DNA of 64,000 nucleotides from Atopomonas sediminilitoris (GCF_022601735.1 NZ_JAKUMM010000006.1:23340-87339); one strand, 5' to 3'. Shown: positions 36,507 through 46,709, counted from the stretch's first letter. Program-made: numbers and translations. The notes: generated from the sequence alone by a model not told the origin.

Positions 36507-37073
36507 TTAGCGGCGCACCGGGCGTTTTTGTAATTTGCGCTGCAGCGTGCGGCGGTGCATGCCGAGCGCGCGGGCCGTTGCGGAGATATTGCCTTCGTTT
36601 TCGCCCAGCACCCGCTGGATATGCTCCCACTGCAAGCGATCCACCGAGATTGGGTTATCCGGCACCAAGGCGTCAGGGTCGGCGTCATCACTGAGCAGCG
36701 CCGTGAGCACATCGTCGGCATCGGCCGGCTTACACAGGTAGTTGCAGGCACCGCGCTTGATCGCCTCTACGGCGGTGGTAATGCTGGAATAGCCGGTCAA
36801 AATCACCACGCGCACATCCGGCACCGCTTCGATCAGCTGTGGCAACAACACCAAACCCGAATCACCGGGCATTTTCAGGTCAAGCACGGCGAAGTCCGGC
36901 GCATCGTTGTGCGCTTTCTCCAGCGCTTGCTCAGCATTCGCCGCCGTGCTGACGCGCAAGCCACGCCGACTCAGCGCACGGCCCAAAACGCGCGAAAAGG
37001 TCTCGTCGTCGTCAACCAGCAAGATGTGCGGCGGGGTGTCCGTGTCGGCCAGCAAGGCCTCCCACTCAGCCAT
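36507..37073 (-). CDS. roxR: Redox response regulator RoxR (RegA/PrrA family)
   Basis: A 188-residue regulator with a receiver domain (about 16-130; phospho-acceptor Asp65 in VLDLKMPGDSG) and a C-terminal Fis-type helix-turn-helix (about 145-185, with GNISATARALGMHRRTLQRK). Paired with the RoxS kinase, whose gene it overlaps by 8 nt. RegA-family regulators control terminal oxidases and other redox functions. Confidence 0.93.
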   Translation of the reverse strand: MAEWEALLADTDTPPHILLVDDDETFSRVLGRALSRRGLRVSTAANAEQALEKAHNDAPDFAVLDLKMPGDSGLVLLPQLIEAVPDVRVVILTGYSSITTAVEAIKRGACNYLCKPADADDVLTALLSDDADPDALVPDNPISVDRLQWEHIQRVLGENEGNISATARALGMHRRTLQRKLQKRPVRR

Positions 37074-38349
37074 GGTTTACTCCTTGTCGCGGCAGCACCA
37101 GCTCACTCACGGTGCCGCCTTGTTCGTGGTTGTACAGGGTCACGCGGCCACCGGCACGATTGACGCTGGCCTGACTCAAAAACAAGCCCAAGCCCAAACC
37201 GCCGCCCTTGGTGGTTAGAAACGGTGTGCCCCACTGCTCGGCCATGCCCATCGGCAAGCCCGCGCCTTGATCGCGGATCTGCACGCACACTTCGCGAGCA
37301 TTCCACGTAATCGCAATGCGCAAACCGTCGGCGCAGGCATCGGCAGCATTATTGAGCAAGTTAAGCAGCGCTTGGGATAAGTCCGCCGGCACCATCAACC
37401 GTGGCACATCGCCGGTTTGCACCTCAACCCGCCAACTGGCCTCCGGACGCATCAAGCTAAAGCGCTCTAGCACTTGGGTTAACCAGGTATGGGCATCCAG
37501 TTCCGGCGTTTGTTGCGCGCGTTCGCGCTCGGCACTGCGGACCAGCGTTTGCAAACTGGTTTTGCACTGACTGACTTGCGCTTGCAGCAAGGCCAAGTCT
37601 TCTTGCAGGGCACTGTCGGCGGGATAATCGCTGCGCAACTCTTTGAGCAGCACACTCATGGTTGATAGCGGCGTGCCTAGCTCATGCGCGGCACCGGCGG
37701 CTTGGGTGGCTACGGCCAGCAGTTGCTCGTCGCGCAAGCTCAGTTCGCGGCGCTCTGCTTGCTCACGCAGCTGGCGTCGTAACGTGGCCGCCATCGGTGC
37801 CACAAACAAGGTGAGCAAACCGGCGGCCATGGCCAAACTCAGCCACATGCCAAATAAATGTGTGCTGACCAACAACTCGCGCGCGGCGACGGTTTGCGCA
37901 TGGATGGGGTGATAAAACAACAACAGCAGCGAGTAACCACTGAGCGCCAGCCCCGACAGCAGCAAGCTATGCCGCCACGGCACGGTGGTCGCTGCAATCG
38001 CCAGCGGCACCAAGTAATACGAGACAAAAGGATTGGTTGCCCCGCCGGAGAAATACAGCAGCGCCGTGAACAGCACGATATCCAAGGTTAAGTGCACGCT
38101 GTATTCAAAGTCGGTGACCGGCAAATTCACCCGCAGGCGCAGCAAGGTCATGAACACCAAGGCCCCCGCCGCACACAGGCACACGGCGATCCCCACGTAG
38201 GGCAGCGCCAGCTCGCCTTGCCACCAAATAAAACCCACCGAGCCGACCTGCGCCAACCACACCAACAGGCGCAGCCACACCAAGCGCAGCAAGTTTTGCC
38301 GGCTAGCCGAGAGCATCAAGATGGGGGAACGCAAAGCGGATTTGGTCAT
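37066..38349 (-). CDS. roxS: Redox sensor histidine kinase RoxS (RegB/PrrB family)
   Basis: A 427-residue kinase with about six membrane helices in residues 20-190. The family's quinone-binding loop GGATNPF is at 102-108. The phospho-acceptor is His222 in AGAAHELGTPLS, and the ATP-binding domain has N and G boxes (LLNNAADAC, GGGLGLGLF). Cys262 (QCK) lies where RegB has its redox-active Cys265. ATG 38349 starts 36 nt from a RegA-type site and 56 nt from an FNR-like box. Confidence 0.94.
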   Translation of the reverse strand: MTKSALRSPILMLSASRQNLLRLVWLRLLVWLAQVGSVGFIWWQGELALPYVGIAVCLCAAGALVFMTLLRLRVNLPVTDFEYSVHLTLDIVLFTALLYFSGGATNPFVSYYLVPLAIAATTVPWRHSLLLSGLALSGYSLLLLFYHPIHAQTVAARELLVSTHLFGMWLSLAMAAGLLTLFVAPMAATLRRQLREQAERRELSLRDEQLLAVATQAAGAAHELGTPLSTMSVLLKELRSDYPADSALQEDLALLQAQVSQCKTSLQTLVRSAERERAQQTPELDAHTWLTQVLERFSLMRPEASWRVEVQTGDVPRLMVPADLSQALLNLLNNAADACADGLRIAITWNAREVCVQIRDQGAGLPMGMAEQWGTPFLTTKGGGLGLGLFLSQASVNRAGGRVTLYNHEQGGTVSELVLPRQGVNHG

Positions 38350-38384
38350 GCGCGCAGTATAACCGCCTGCCCTGCATCACCGGC

Positions 38385-38399
38385 GCGACAATCGGTCGC
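38385..38399. promoter_or_regulatory. RegA/RoxR-type binding site GCGAC-N5-GTCGC
   Basis: GCGACAATCGGTCGC matches the GCGNC and GNCGC half-sites reported for RegA/PrrA regulators. It is 36 nt upstream of the roxS start codon, which suggests autoregulation of roxSR. Confidence 0.6.
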
Positions 38400-38404
38400 A
38401 CACC

Positions 38405-38418
38405 CTTGACGCACATCA
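38405..38418. promoter_or_regulatory. FNR/Anr-like box TTGAC-GCAC-ATCAA
   Basis: TTGACGCACATCAA differs from the FNR/Anr consensus TTGAT-N4-ATCAA at one base. It is centred about 62 nt before roxS and about 230 nt before dppA, so roxS is the likelier target. Confidence 0.55.
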
Positions 38419-38641
38419 AGATTAATCCGCCACTGCCTAGCGCAGCTTGATGACAGCCAATGGCCAGCTTGCGCATGCAAACGTGCAAAAACGCGACATG
38501 CCCCGTAAGACGAGCGACACCATGAACGATAAATGACTCGGGCACTTGCCAGAGGTACGCGCTTTGCTGTGATTTATGTCCACGCGCGATACATGGCTTT
38601 ACGCGCTCAACATTCCCGACACGAAAACAAGAGGAATACCC

Positions 38642-40237
38642 ATGCGTAGGAATGCACTCTCTCCACTGTTGCTGGCCATCACCTTGGCTGGCGCTAGCAG
38701 TGCTGCCACGGCCGGCAATATGATTTTCTGCTCTGAAGGCAGCCCCGCAGGCTTTGATCCGGGCCAGTACACCACCGGCACCGACTTTGACGCCGCCGCC
38801 GAAACCGTGTTCAACCGCCTGACCCAGTTCGAGCGTGGCGGTACCACCGTAGAACCTGGCCTGGCTGAGAAGTGGACCATCAGCGACGACGCACGGGTGT
38901 ACACCTTCCATCTACGTGCCGGCGTAAAATTTCATAGCACCGACTACTTTAAGCCCAGCCGCGACTTTAATGCCGACGACGTGATGTTCACCTTCGAGCG
39001 CATGCTCAAGGCTGATCACCCGTTCCGCACGGCGTACCCCAGTGAATTTCCGTACTTCACCGACATGGGGATGGACGCCAACATCGCCAAGCTGGAAAAA
39101 GTCGACGCCATGACCGTGCGCTTCACCCTCAACACGGTGGACGCCGCGTTTATCCAGAACTTGGCCATGAGCTTTGCCTCGATCCACAGCGCCGAGTACG
39201 CCGATCAACTACTCAAGGCCGGCAAAGCCAGCGACATCAACACCAAGCCCATCGGCACCGGCCCCTTTGTCTTCGGTCGCTATCAAAAAGATGCGCAAAT
39301 CCGCTTCAAGGGCAACAAGGATTACTGGAAAGCCGGCGACGTGAAGCTGGACAACCTGATCTTCGCCATCAACACCGATGCCTCGGTGCGCTACCAAAAG
39401 CTCAAGACCGGCGAATGTCAGGCCACGCTCAACCCTCGTCCGGCCGATTTGGCGGCGATGAAGGCTGACCCTAATCTCAAGGTGATCGAACAGCCGGGCT
39501 TTAACTTGGGCTACATCGCCTACAACGTCACCCACGCGCCGCTGGATAAGCTTGAAGTGCGCCAGGCGTTAGACATGGCGGTGAACAAAGACGCCATCAT
39601 CGAAGCCGTGTACCAAGGCGCAGGGCAAAAAGCGGTGAACAGCCTGCCACCCACGCAATGGTCGTATGACCCCAACGTGCAAGACGCCGGCTACAATCCC
39701 GCCAAAGCCATGGAGTTATTGAAGGCCGCCGGCATCGCCGAAGGCACCGAGATCACCCTGTGGGCCATGCCCGTGCAACGCCCCTACAACCCCAACGCCA
39801 AACTGATGGCGGAAATGCTGCAGGCCGACTGGGCCAAGGTCGGCATCAAGGCCAAGATCGTGACCTACGAATGGGGCGAGTACATCAAGCGCGCCAAGGC
39901 GGGTGAGCACGACGCCATGTTGATCGGCTGGACCGGCGACAATGGTGACCCGGACAACTGGCTGGGCGTGTTGTATAGCTGCGATGCCGTGGACGGCAAC
40001 AACTTCGCCAAGTGGTGTAACGCCGAGTTTGATCAGCTGATCAAAGACGGCAAGCGCCTGACCGACAAAGAGCAGCGTAGCGCCCTGTACATGAAGGCGC
40101 AGCACGTACTGAAGAGCCAAGTACCGATCACCCCGATCGCTCACTCGACCGTCAATCAGCCGGTGCGCCTGAGCGTTGACGACTTCAAGGTCAGCCCATT
40201 TGGCCTGAACTCGTTCTACGGCGTCGACAACAAGTAA
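38642..40237 (+). CDS. dppA: Dipeptide ABC importer, periplasmic binding protein
   Basis: Binds di- and small peptides in the periplasm. The 531-residue precursor has a Sec signal peptide (about 1-24, cleavage after ATAG or ATA) and the SBP_bac_5 fold. NMIFCSEGSPAGFDP at the mature N-terminus and GWTGDNGDPDNW near the C-terminus are DppA-type. AGAGGA lies six to seven bases before ATG 38642, which decides this start. A hairpin separates it from dppB. Confidence 0.94.
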   Translation: MRRNALSPLLLAITLAGASSAATAGNMIFCSEGSPAGFDPGQYTTGTDFDAAAETVFNRLTQFERGGTTVEPGLAEKWTISDDARVYTFHLRAGVKFHSTDYFKPSRDFNADDVMFTFERMLKADHPFRTAYPSEFPYFTDMGMDANIAKLEKVDAMTVRFTLNTVDAAFIQNLAMSFASIHSAEYADQLLKAGKASDINTKPIGTGPFVFGRYQKDAQIRFKGNKDYWKAGDVKLDNLIFAINTDASVRYQKLKTGECQATLNPRPADLAAMKADPNLKVIEQPGFNLGYIAYNVTHAPLDKLEVRQALDMAVNKDAIIEAVYQGAGQKAVNSLPPTQWSYDPNVQDAGYNPAKAMELLKAAGIAEGTEITLWAMPVQRPYNPNAKLMAEMLQADWAKVGIKAKIVTYEWGEYIKRAKAGEHDAMLIGWTGDNGDPDNWLGVLYSCDAVDGNNFAKWCNAEFDQLIKDGKRLTDKEQRSALYMKAQHVLKSQVPITPIAHSTVNQPVRLSVDDFKVSPFGLNSFYGVDNK

Positions 40238-40249
40238 GCGCAACTCCCC

Positions 40250-40287
40250 GCCCGCCTGCGGCCATCACCGCAGGCGGGCACCTCTTT
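40250..40287 (+). terminator. Hairpin between dppA and dppB (attenuator or 3' stabiliser)
   Basis: A perfect 12-bp stem GCCCGCCTGCGG / CCGCAGGCGGGC with loop CCATCA is followed by ACCTCTTTT. It should make dppA message more abundant than the transporter genes downstream. Confidence 0.8.
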
Positions 40288-40305
40288 TAGCGAAGGAACT
40301 GCCGC

Positions 40306-41316
40306 GTGCTGAGTTTTATCCTAAAACGCCTCGGGCTACTGGTGCCCACCTTCTTTGGCGTCACCTTGCTGACCTTCAGCCTGATCCGCATGATTCCCGG
40401 CGATCCGGTCGAAGTCATGATGGGCGAGCGCAAGGTCGACCCCGAACTGCACGCGCAAGCCATGCAGCGCTTAGGGCTGGATCAGCCGCTGTATAAGCAG
40501 TACTTCGATTACATCGGCCAGTTGCTGCAAGGCGATTTAGGCCAATCCCTGGTCAGTCGCGAAAGCGTGTGGCATGAGTTCACCGCCTTGTTCCCTGCCA
40601 CCTTGGAGTTATCCATTGCCGCCATCTTGATCGCCAGTCTCCTCGGTTTAATCGCTGGGGTAGTCGCCGCGCTCAAACGCGGCAGCATGCTCGATCACGG
40701 CATCATGGGGCTGGCGCTGACCGGCTACAGCATGCCGATTTTCTGGTGGGGCCTGATCCTGATTATGTTTTTCTCGGTGCAGCTGGGCTGGACGCCGGTC
40801 TCAGGCCGCATCGATTTGTTTTTTGATGTGCCGCCAGTGACCGGCTTCATGCTGATCGACACCTTATACCTGGACGACGAAGGCGTGTGGCTCGACGCCC
40901 TGCACCATCTGATTCTGCCGGCGGTGGTGCTGGCCACCATTCCACTGGCGGTGATAGCCCGCATGACCCGCTCCTCCATGCTGGAGGTGTTAGGCGAAGA
41001 TTACGTGCGCACCGCACGCGCCAAGGGGTTATCGCCGGCGCGGGTGGTGTTTGTGCACGCCCTGCGCAATGCGCTCATTCCGGTGCTCACAGTGATTGGC
41101 CTGCAAGTGGGCACATTGATGGCCGGCGCAGTGCTGACCGAAACCATTTTCTCGTGGCCCGGCATTGGCAAATGGCTGATCGACGCCATCAGCCGGCGCG
41201 ACTACCCCGTGGTGCAAAACGGTATTTTGCTGATCGCCACCTTGGTGATTTTGGTCAACTTCGTGGTGGATGTGCTGTACGGCATCGCCAACCCGCGCAT
41301 TCGCCACGCCGGCTAA
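40306..41316 (+). CDS. dppB: Dipeptide ABC importer, permease DppB
   Basis: A 336-residue inner-membrane permease with about six helices. The N-terminal signature is LLVPTFFGVTLLTFSLIRMI-like, and the EAA loop reads DYVRTARAKGLSPARV. GTG 40306 has AAGGA about eight bases upstream. dppC follows after 9 nt. Confidence 0.95.
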   Translation: MLSFILKRLGLLVPTFFGVTLLTFSLIRMIPGDPVEVMMGERKVDPELHAQAMQRLGLDQPLYKQYFDYIGQLLQGDLGQSLVSRESVWHEFTALFPATLELSIAAILIASLLGLIAGVVAALKRGSMLDHGIMGLALTGYSMPIFWWGLILIMFFSVQLGWTPVSGRIDLFFDVPPVTGFMLIDTLYLDDEGVWLDALHHLILPAVVLATIPLAVIARMTRSSMLEVLGEDYVRTARAKGLSPARVVFVHALRNALIPVLTVIGLQVGTLMAGAVLTETIFSWPGIGKWLIDAISRRDYPVVQNGILLIATLVILVNFVVDVLYGIANPRIRHAG

Positions 41317-41325
41317 GGACAGCAC

Positions 41326-42228
41326 ATGAGCACACAAACCTACGACGATCTCGTGCAAGCCCCACCCAGTCGCCTGCGTGAGTTTTGGCAGGCATTTGCC
41401 CACAACAAAGGCGCGGTAGCCGGCCTTGCCTTCATGCTGATGTTGATTGTCTGCGCACTGTTTGCGCCGTGGCTGGCCCCACACAGCCCCATCGAGCAAT
41501 ACCGCGACTTTCTCCTCACCCCGCCCCTGTGGCAAGACGGCGGGCAAGCGCAGTTTCTCCTCGGCACCGACGAGCTCGGTCGCGACTTGCTGTCGCGCCT
41601 GATTCACGGCGCACGCTTATCCCTGTTGATTGGTTTGGCCTCGGTCGTGTGCTCGCTGCTGCCAGGCATCGTGCTCGGGCTACTGGCGGCGTTTTTCCCC
41701 AACCGCCTGGGCCCGCTGATCATGCGCATGATGGACGTCATGATGGCCCTGCCTTCGCTGCTGCTGGCGGTGGCCATTGTCGCCGTACTTGGCCCAGGCT
41801 TGCTCAATACCGTGATCGCCATCGCCATTGTCAGCCTGCCGTCGTACGTCCGTTTAACCCGTGCGGCAGCCATGGGCGAACGACAAAAAGACTACGTCAC
41901 CGCCTCGCGCTTAGCCGGCGCCAGTTTGCCGCGCCTGATGTTTGTCTGCGTGCTGCCCAACTGCATGGCGCCGCTGATTGTGCAGGCCACGCTGAGCTTT
42001 TCCGCTGCGATTCTAGACGCTGCTGCACTGGGCTTTTTAGGCCTAGGTGTACAGCCGCCCACGCCCGAGTGGGGCACTATGCTGGCCTCGGCCCGTGACT
42101 ACATTCAGCGTGCGTGGTGGGTGGTTTCTCTGCCGGGGCTAACCATTTTGTTCAGCGTGCTGGCCATTAACTTGGTGGGCGATGGGCTGCGTGATGCCCT
42201 CGACCCCAAACTAAAGAACGCCGACTGA
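41326..42228 (+). CDS. dppC: Dipeptide ABC importer, permease DppC
   Basis: The second permease, 300 residues, with the OppC-type N-terminal region ([18 protein letters not shown]) and about six helices. [20 protein letters not shown] and the EAA loop [19 protein letters not shown] are visible. AAGGA lies seven bases before ATG 41326. dppD follows after 10 nt. Confidence 0.95.
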   Translation: MSTQTYDDLVQAPPSRLREFWQAFAHNKGAVAGLAFMLMLIVCALFAPWLAPHSPIEQYRDFLLTPPLWQDGGQAQFLLGTDELGRDLLSRLIHGARLSLLIGLASVVCSLLPGIVLGLLAAFFPNRLGPLIMRMMDVMMALPSLLLAVAIVAVLGPGLLNTVIAIAIVSLPSYVRLTRAAAMGERQKDYVTASRLAGASLPRLMFVCVLPNCMAPLIVQATLSFSAAILDAAALGFLGLGVQPPTPEWGTMLASARDYIQRAWWVVSLPGLTILFSVLAINLVGDGLRDALDPKLKNAD

Positions 42229-42238
42229 GGAGCAGCGC

Positions 42239-43207
42239 ATGGCTTTATTAGAAATCCGCAACCTCAGCGTACGCTTTGGCAGCAAAACCGCCACACCCGT
42301 GGTAGAGGGCATGGACCTTCGCCTTGAGGCCGGGGAAATTCTGGGGATTGTCGGCGAATCCGGTTCGGGCAAATCCGTCACCATGATGGCCCTGATGGGG
42401 CTGATTGCCGCCCCGGGAATCGTCACCGCTGACGCTTTAACCTTTGCCGGGCAAGACCTGCTCCAGTTATCTGCGCGCGCCAAACGACAGATCATTGGCA
42501 AAGACATCAGCATGATCTTTCAAGACCCGATGACCAGTCTCAACCCCAGCTATACCGTGGGCTATCAGCTGGGCGAAGTTCTCAAACAGCACTTAGGACT
42601 GAAAGGCAGCGCCGCCCGCCAGCGGGCGATAGAGCTGCTGGAGTTAGTCGAAATCCCCGGTGCCACCGCACGCTTAGACGCCTACCCACATCAATTGTCT
42701 GGCGGCATGAGCCAACGCGTGGCGATCGCCATGGCCATCGCCTGCCAGCCCAAACTGCTGATTGCCGACGAGCCCACCACCGCGCTGGATGTGACCATTC
42801 AAGCGCAAATCATGGAACTGCTGCTGCGCCTGCAACGCGAGCACAACATGGCGCTGATCATGATCACCCACGACTTAGCCGTGGTCGCCGAAATGGCTCA
42901 ACGCGTGTGTGTGATGTACGCCGGCCAAGCGGTTGAGCTAGGACGCGTGCCCGCGCTATTCCAGCATCCCGCTCACCCTTACACCGAAGCCTTGCTCAAG
43001 GCGATCCCTGAACACAGTGTCGGCGCAGCGCGTTTAAGCACCCTGCCCGGCATCGTCCCCGGCCGCTACGATCGCCCCCGTGGTTGCCTGCTCGCCCCGC
43101 GCTGCCCGTATCGACAAGAGCACTGCCAAGACAGTCGCCCTCACCTTGAGCCCCACGGCGGCGGTGCCGTGCGCTGCCACTTTCCGTTGACGGAGGCCAC
43201 CGCATGA
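42239..43207 (+). CDS. dppD: Dipeptide ABC importer, ATP-binding subunit DppD
   Basis: A 322-residue ATPase with Walker [10 protein letters not shown], signature LSGGMSQR, Walker [13 protein letters not shown] and the switch His in ITHDL. The C-terminal oligopeptide-transporter extension carries the Cys motif ([15 protein letters not shown]), which binds an iron-sulfur cluster in related proteins. GAGGAG precedes ATG 42239. Its end overlaps dppF by 4 nt. Confidence 0.95.
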   Translation: MALLEIRNLSVRFGSKTATPVVEGMDLRLEAGEILGIVGESGSGKSVTMMALMGLIAAPGIVTADALTFAGQDLLQLSARAKRQIIGKDISMIFQDPMTSLNPSYTVGYQLGEVLKQHLGLKGSAARQRAIELLELVEIPGATARLDAYPHQLSGGMSQRVAIAMAIACQPKLLIADEPTTALDVTIQAQIMELLLRLQREHNMALIMITHDLAVVAEMAQRVCVMYAGQAVELGRVPALFQHPAHPYTEALLKAIPEHSVGAARLSTLPGIVPGRYDRPRGCLLAPRCPYRQEHCQDSRPHLEPHGGGAVRCHFPLTEATA

Positions 43208-44175
43208 GCGTGCCTGTTTTAATCGCTGACGAGCTGAGCAAGCACTACCGTGTCTCACGCGGCTTATTCAAACCGCCGGCCACAGTACAAGCTCTCAACG
43301 GCGTGAGCTTTAGCGTCAGCGCGGGACAAACCTTGGCCGTGGTGGGTGAGTCCGGCTGCGGCAAATCCACCTTAGCTCGCGCCCTCACCTTGATCGAAAC
43401 GCCCAGCGGCGGCGATCTGATGATCGACGGCATCGACGTCGCCCGCGCCAGCCGTGCGGAACAAAAACGCCTGCGCCAAGATGTGCAAATGGTGTTTCAA
43501 AACCCCTATGCCTCGCTCAATCCACGACAAAAAATCGCTAGCCAACTGGCCGAACCCTTAGTGATCAACACCGCACTGAGCGCCGCCGAGCGCCGCGAAA
43601 AAGTGCACGCGATGATGGCGCAGGTAGGCCTGCGCACCGAGCATGATCAGCGCTACCCGCACATGTTTTCTGGCGGTCAGCGCCAGCGCATCGCCATTGC
43701 CCGCGCCATGATGCTGCAGCCCAAAGTCTTGATTGCCGATGAGCCCACCTCAGCGCTGGATGTATCGATTCAGGCTCAAGTGCTTAACCTGTTCATGGAC
43801 CTGCAAGAACAACTGGGCACCGCCTACGTGTTTATCTCGCACAATCTCTCGGTGGTCAGGCACATCGCCGATCAGGTCATGGTGATGTACTTAGGGCGCG
43901 CGGTTGAAGTCGGCCCGAGCGAGCAGCTGTACCAGCGACCGCTGCACCCCTACACCCGTGCGCTGCTATCGGCGACGCCGCAAATCCACCCCGACCCCAG
44001 CCGGTTAAAAATCCGCATCGAGGGTGAACTGCCCAATCCGCTCAATCCGCCGACAGGTTGCGCCTTCCACCTGCGCTGCCCGCACGCCAGCGAACAATGC
44101 CGCGAACAAACGCCCAGGCTGCGCGCCTTAGAGGGTCGCGAGGTTGCTTGTCACCACGCAGAAACGCTGCTGTAA
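43204..44175 (+). CDS. dppF: Dipeptide ABC importer, ATP-binding subunit DppF
   Basis: The partner ATPase, 323 residues, with Walker [13 protein letters not shown], signature FSGGQRQR, Walker [13 protein letters not shown] and switch His in ISHNL. The C-terminal Cys stretch reads [15 protein letters not shown]. The ATGA overlap with dppD indicates coupled translation. A strong terminator follows. Confidence 0.95.
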   Translation: MSVPVLIADELSKHYRVSRGLFKPPATVQALNGVSFSVSAGQTLAVVGESGCGKSTLARALTLIETPSGGDLMIDGIDVARASRAEQKRLRQDVQMVFQNPYASLNPRQKIASQLAEPLVINTALSAAERREKVHAMMAQVGLRTEHDQRYPHMFSGGQRQRIAIARAMMLQPKVLIADEPTSALDVSIQAQVLNLFMDLQEQLGTAYVFISHNLSVVRHIADQVMVMYLGRAVEVGPSEQLYQRPLHPYTRALLSATPQIHPDPSRLKIRIEGELPNPLNPPTGCAFHLRCPHASEQCREQTPRLRALEGREVACHHAETLL

Positions 44176-44186
44176 CCCCAGACCGA

Positions 44187-44230
44187 TTCCTCAAGGCCGA
44201 TAAATCATTGCCGGCCTTGGGGAATTTTTT
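44187..44230 (+). terminator. Terminator of the dpp operon
   Basis: A 13-bp stem with one G-U pair (44187-44199 with 44212-44224) is directly followed by TTTTTT at 44225-44230. Confidence 0.92.
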
Positions 44231-44277
44231 GCGCCCAAACTCGTCCTAACGTTTTCATCCACGGACAAGGAGCCCAC

Positions 44278-44982
44278 ATGCGCGCCCTCCCCCCTCTGGC
44301 GAGCGCCCTCGCCATTAGCTTGATTGCCACCAGCGTGGTCGCCGATGAGCTGCACTACAACCAGATCAGTCTGCGCGCCGAGGCCAGTCGCGATATTCCC
44401 GCTGACTTAATGCAAGTCACCCTGTACACCGAGCAGCAAGACAAAGACCCGGCCAAGCTGGCGCAGCAGATTACTGAGGCGCTAAACGCCGCGATCAAAA
44501 CGGCCCGCGCCGTTGATGGCGTTGAGATCACCTTAGGCAGCCGCAGCAGCTATCCGGTGTACGACCACAAAAACAACAGCCGCACCTTGCAAGCCTGGCG
44601 CGAACGCGCCGAGGTGCAGTTGGAAAGCCAAAACTTCGCCGCCCTCTCGCAACTGACCGGCAAGCTGCTGGGGCAACTGCAAATGGGCTCGATGAGCTTC
44701 TCGATCAGCGAAGCCAGCCGCCAAACCAACGAACAAGAGCTGCTTGATGAGGCGATCAAAGCCTTCCAGCAACGCGCGCAGCAGGTTGCCAAAAGCCTAG
44801 GCGGCCAAGATTACAAGCTGGTGCACCTCAACCTAGGCGGCAGCGGCTATCCACCGCCGATGCCTATGCACCGCGGCAAAATGGCCATGATGGCCATGGA
44901 CAGCGCCGAAGCCACGCCCGAGATCGAAGCGGGCAAACAGCGCGTGTCGGTATCGGCCGAGGGCACGATTCAAGTGCAATAA
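44278..44982 (+). CDS. SIMPL (DUF541) domain periplasmic protein
   Basis: A 234-residue exported protein: signal peptide about 1-22 (cleavage after VVA), then a SIMPL/DUF541 domain with the typical RAEASRDIPADLMQVTLYTE opening and an SVSAEGTIQVQ-like ending. The family includes E. coli YggE, linked to lower oxidative stress; the mechanism is unknown. AAGGAG lies just before ATG 44278. It is a single gene between two terminators. Confidence 0.9.
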   Translation: MRALPPLASALAISLIATSVVADELHYNQISLRAEASRDIPADLMQVTLYTEQQDKDPAKLAQQITEALNAAIKTARAVDGVEITLGSRSSYPVYDHKNNSRTLQAWRERAEVQLESQNFAALSQLTGKLLGQLQMGSMSFSISEASRQTNEQELLDEAIKAFQQRAQQVAKSLGGQDYKLVHLNLGGSGYPPPMPMHRGKMAMMAMDSAEATPEIEAGKQRVSVSAEGTIQVQ

Positions 44983-45000
44983 GCGCTAAGTCATGGATAC

Positions 45001-45034
45001 AACAACGGCGCCCGTGGGCGCCGTTGTTGTTGTG
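45001..45034. terminator. Bidirectional terminator, SIMPL gene / ettA
   Basis: A 13-bp stem AACAACGGCGCCC / GGGCGCCGTTGTT lies between the converging genes, followed by TTGTTG. Confidence 0.85.
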
Positions 45035-45044
45035 CTAGCCAGTG

Positions 45045-46709
45045 TTAGGCGAGCTTTTTGTAGCGCACACGGTGCGGCTGTGCAGCGGCATCGCCAAGAC
45101 GCTTCTTACGATCGGCTTCGAACTCGGTGTAGTTGCCTTCGAAGAAGTTGACCTTGCCGTCGTCCTCGTAAGAGAGGATGTGCGTGGCAATGCGGTCAAG
45201 GAACCAACGGTCGTGCGAGATCACCATCGCCGCACCGGGGAAGTCCAACAGGGCTTCTTCCAAGGCGCGCAAGGTTTCCACGTCGAGGTCGTTGGACGGT
45301 TCGTCCAGCAGCAACACGTTGGCGCCTTGCTTGAGCGTCAGGGCCAAGTGCAGACGACCACGCTCACCGCCGGACAGGTCTTTGACAAACTTCTGTTGAT
45401 CGCCGCCCTTAAAGTTAAAGCGCCCCACGTAACCGCGCGAAGGCACTTCATAACCGCCGACCTTAATCATGTCGTAACCGTCGGAGACTTGCTCCCACAC
45501 GGTTTTGGTGCCGTCTAAGTCATCACGGCTCTGATCAACGCTGGCAATTTGTACGCTTTCGCCGATCTCGATACTGCCCGAGTCTGGCTGCTCTTTACCG
45601 GTGATCATGCGGAACAAGGTGGACTTACCGGCACCGTTACCGCCGATCACACCCACGATGGCGCCTTGCGGAATGCTGAACGACAAATCATCGATCAACT
45701 GGCGGTCGCCAAAGCCCTTACAGACGTTTTTGAACTCAATGACTTTGTCGCCCAAACGCGGCCCCACGGGGATGTAAATCTCGTTGGTTTCGCTGCGCTT
45801 TTGGAACTCTTGGCTTTGCATTTCTTCAAAACGCGCCAAGCGGGCCTTGGACTTGCTCTGACGCGCCTTAGCGCCCTGACGCACCCACTCCAATTCGGCT
45901 TTCATCGCCTTGGCATGGGTAGCCTCGGATTTGGCTTCTTGCGCCAAACGATTGGCCTTGGATTCCAGCCAGCCGGAGTAGTTACCTTCAAAGGGAAGAC
46001 CGTGGCCACGGTCGAGTTCCAGAATCCAGCCGGCAACGTTATCGAGGAAGTAACGGTCGTGGGTAATCGCCACCACAGTACCGGGGAAATCGTGCAGGAA
46101 GCGCTCAAGCCAAGCCACCGAGTCGGCGTCCAAGTGGTTGGTCGGTTCGTCCAGCAGCAGCATGTCTGGGGCTGACAGCAACAAACGGCACAGCGCCACG
46201 CGACGCTTTTCACCACCGGAAAGATTGCCAATGGTGGCATCCCACGCCGGCAGGCGCAGGGCATCGGCGGCGACTTCCAGTTGGCGCTCTAAGTTATGAC
46301 CGTCAGCGGCCTGCAGGATGGCTTCGAGCTTGGCTTGCTCAGCGGCCAGCGCATCGAAGTCGGCATCGGGCTCGGCGTAAGCGGCATACACTTCATCCAA
46401 ACGCGCCTGCGCTTGTTTGATCTCGCCGACCGCCTCTTCAACGATATCGCGTACCGTTTTATTGGCGTCGAGCTGCGGCTCTTGCGGCAGGTAGCCCACT
46501 TTAATGCCGGGCATCGGACGTGCTTCGCCGTCGATCTCAGTATCGACGCCCGCCATGATGCGCAGCAGGGTCGACTTACCGGCCCCGTTCAAACCAAGCA
46601 CACCGATCTTGGCGCCGGGGAAGAATGACAGGGAAATATTCTTAAGAATTTCACGCTTCGGGGGCACGACTTTGCTGACCCGATTCATGCTGTAAACGTA
46701 TTGCGCCAT
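45045..46709 (-). CDS. ettA: Energy-dependent translational throttle protein (ABC-F)
   Basis: A cytosolic ABC-F ATPase of 554 residues that binds the ribosomal E site and gates the first elongation steps by ATP/ADP state. It has two ATPase domains, each with Walker A (GLNGAGKST, GGNGAGKST), signature (NLSGGEKRR, DLSGGERGR) and Walker B (LLLDEPTNHLD, LLLDEPSNDLD). The EttA arm inserts in domain 1, and a linker rich in Lys/Arg/Glu joins the domains. No membrane segments. Confidence 0.96.
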   Translation of the reverse strand: MAQYVYSMNRVSKVVPPKREILKNISLSFFPGAKIGVLGLNGAGKSTLLRIMAGVDTEIDGEARPMPGIKVGYLPQEPQLDANKTVRDIVEEAVGEIKQAQARLDEVYAAYAEPDADFDALAAEQAKLEAILQAADGHNLERQLEVAADALRLPAWDATIGNLSGGEKRRVALCRLLLSAPDMLLLDEPTNHLDADSVAWLERFLHDFPGTVVAITHDRYFLDNVAGWILELDRGHGLPFEGNYSGWLESKANRLAQEAKSEATHAKAMKAELEWVRQGAKARQSKSKARLARFEEMQSQEFQKRSETNEIYIPVGPRLGDKVIEFKNVCKGFGDRQLIDDLSFSIPQGAIVGVIGGNGAGKSTLFRMITGKEQPDSGSIEIGESVQIASVDQSRDDLDGTKTVWEQVSDGYDMIKVGGYEVPSRGYVGRFNFKGGDQQKFVKDLSGGERGRLHLALTLKQGANVLLLDEPSNDLDVETLRALEEALLDFPGAAMVISHDRWFLDRIATHILSYEDDGKVNFFEGNYTEFEADRKKRLGDAAAQPHRVRYKKLA

